From the NCBI RefSeq assembly GCF_025362455.1, contig NZ_JANYGJ010000158.1, positions 1-21,707 of the forward strand: DNA of 21,707 bases, in the 5' to 3' direction. The translations under genes and the position numbers were made by a program. Position 1 is the first letter of the stretch. Each line of letters starts with the position of its first letter. Source of the DNA: Deinococcus sp. (GTDB lineage Bacteria; Deinococcota; Deinococci; Deinococcales; Deinococcaceae). The notes under the pieces were generated by a model, which saw only the letters and a list, made by a program, of their open reading frames with translations, ran no database searches and was not told the origin of the DNA. Below, piece by piece: positions 21,649-21,707 of the stretch.

Positions 21649-21707
21649 GTGAGTACTAAGGAGGCCGTATGGGAGCAGGAAACTCGGCAACTGGCTCGCA
21701 TGCCACT
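21649..21707 (+). CDS. 5' end of an unidentified gene
   Basis: Two starts in different frames are possible. GTG at 21649 reads STKEAVWEQETRQLARMP, a protein-like helical start. ATG at 21669 reads GAGNSATGSHAT but has a strong AAGGAGG ribosome binding site five bases upstream. The fragment is too short to name. It lies just after a strong promoter, so one of them is probably expressed. Confidence 0.4.
   Translation, partial: MSTKEAVWEQETRQLARMP

Overview
The window looks like chromosomal DNA of a Deinococcus-type bacterium. The base composition is GC-rich. Menaquinone genes of the futalosine route (mqnE, mqnA, mqnD) are present. The rpmH-rnpA-yidD-yidC block is carried next to a ylmH-like gene. 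Many genes start 6-7 bases after a TANNNT -10 box, with no room for a ribosome binding site; this fits the leaderless transcription known in Deinococcus. The species cannot be named from the sequence alone.

Layout, left to right. (1) 1-1862, minus: gpsA (its last few codons lie outside the window) behind a SAM methyltransferase with a GTGA overlap. (2) 1986-3848, plus: a secreted protein, then a GNAT acetyltransferase coupled to a SUKH/SMI1-type protein. (3) 3924-6411, plus: mqnE, an NTF2-like gene with a near-perfect Shine-Dalgarno sequence, and mqnA coupled to it. A 23-bp perfect inverted repeat follows. (4) 6578-7483, minus: an RluA-family protein with Gly where the catalytic Asp is expected. 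(5) 7578-9454, plus: a secreted protein and two diverged tandem lipoproteins, the first visibly AT-rich. (6) 9554-11355: a yedA-type exporter with a possible leaderless minigene, an ABM-domain membrane protein, and a convergent YiaA/B protein with a shared terminator. (7) 11584-14739, plus: rpmH, rnpA, yidD, a candidate miniature element, and yidC with a lipobox. (8) 14971-16265, plus: a ylmH-like gene, then a two-repeat gene whose frame is broken at a run of seven T. (9) 16277-18465, minus: mqnD, rbfA, a hotdog thioesterase and a DUF99 protein. (10) 18533-19655, plus: a decayed and an intact copy of a DUF6174-like secreted protein. (11) 19658-20923, minus: a DUF885-type protein. (12) 20934-21707: 13-bp tandem repeats, a decayed 3' fragment of rarA, an inverted-repeat-bounded stretch, and a near-consensus promoter driving a gene that runs off the window.

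How genes work together: MqnA makes 3-enolpyruvylbenzoate from chorismate, MqnE makes aminofutalosine from it, and MqnD makes 1,4-dihydroxy-6-naphthoate later in the same pathway. MqnB and MqnC are not in the window. rpmH, rnpA, yidD and yidC form the conserved ribosome, RNase P and membrane-insertion cluster. rbfA and the ylmH-like gene also serve the ribosome.

I found no CRISPR array, tRNA, rRNA, integrase or complete transposase. The most unusual signals are small-scale: a shared leaderless start architecture, several families of intergenic palindromes, 11-15 bp tandem duplications (one of which breaks a gene), and three decayed or frame-broken genes.
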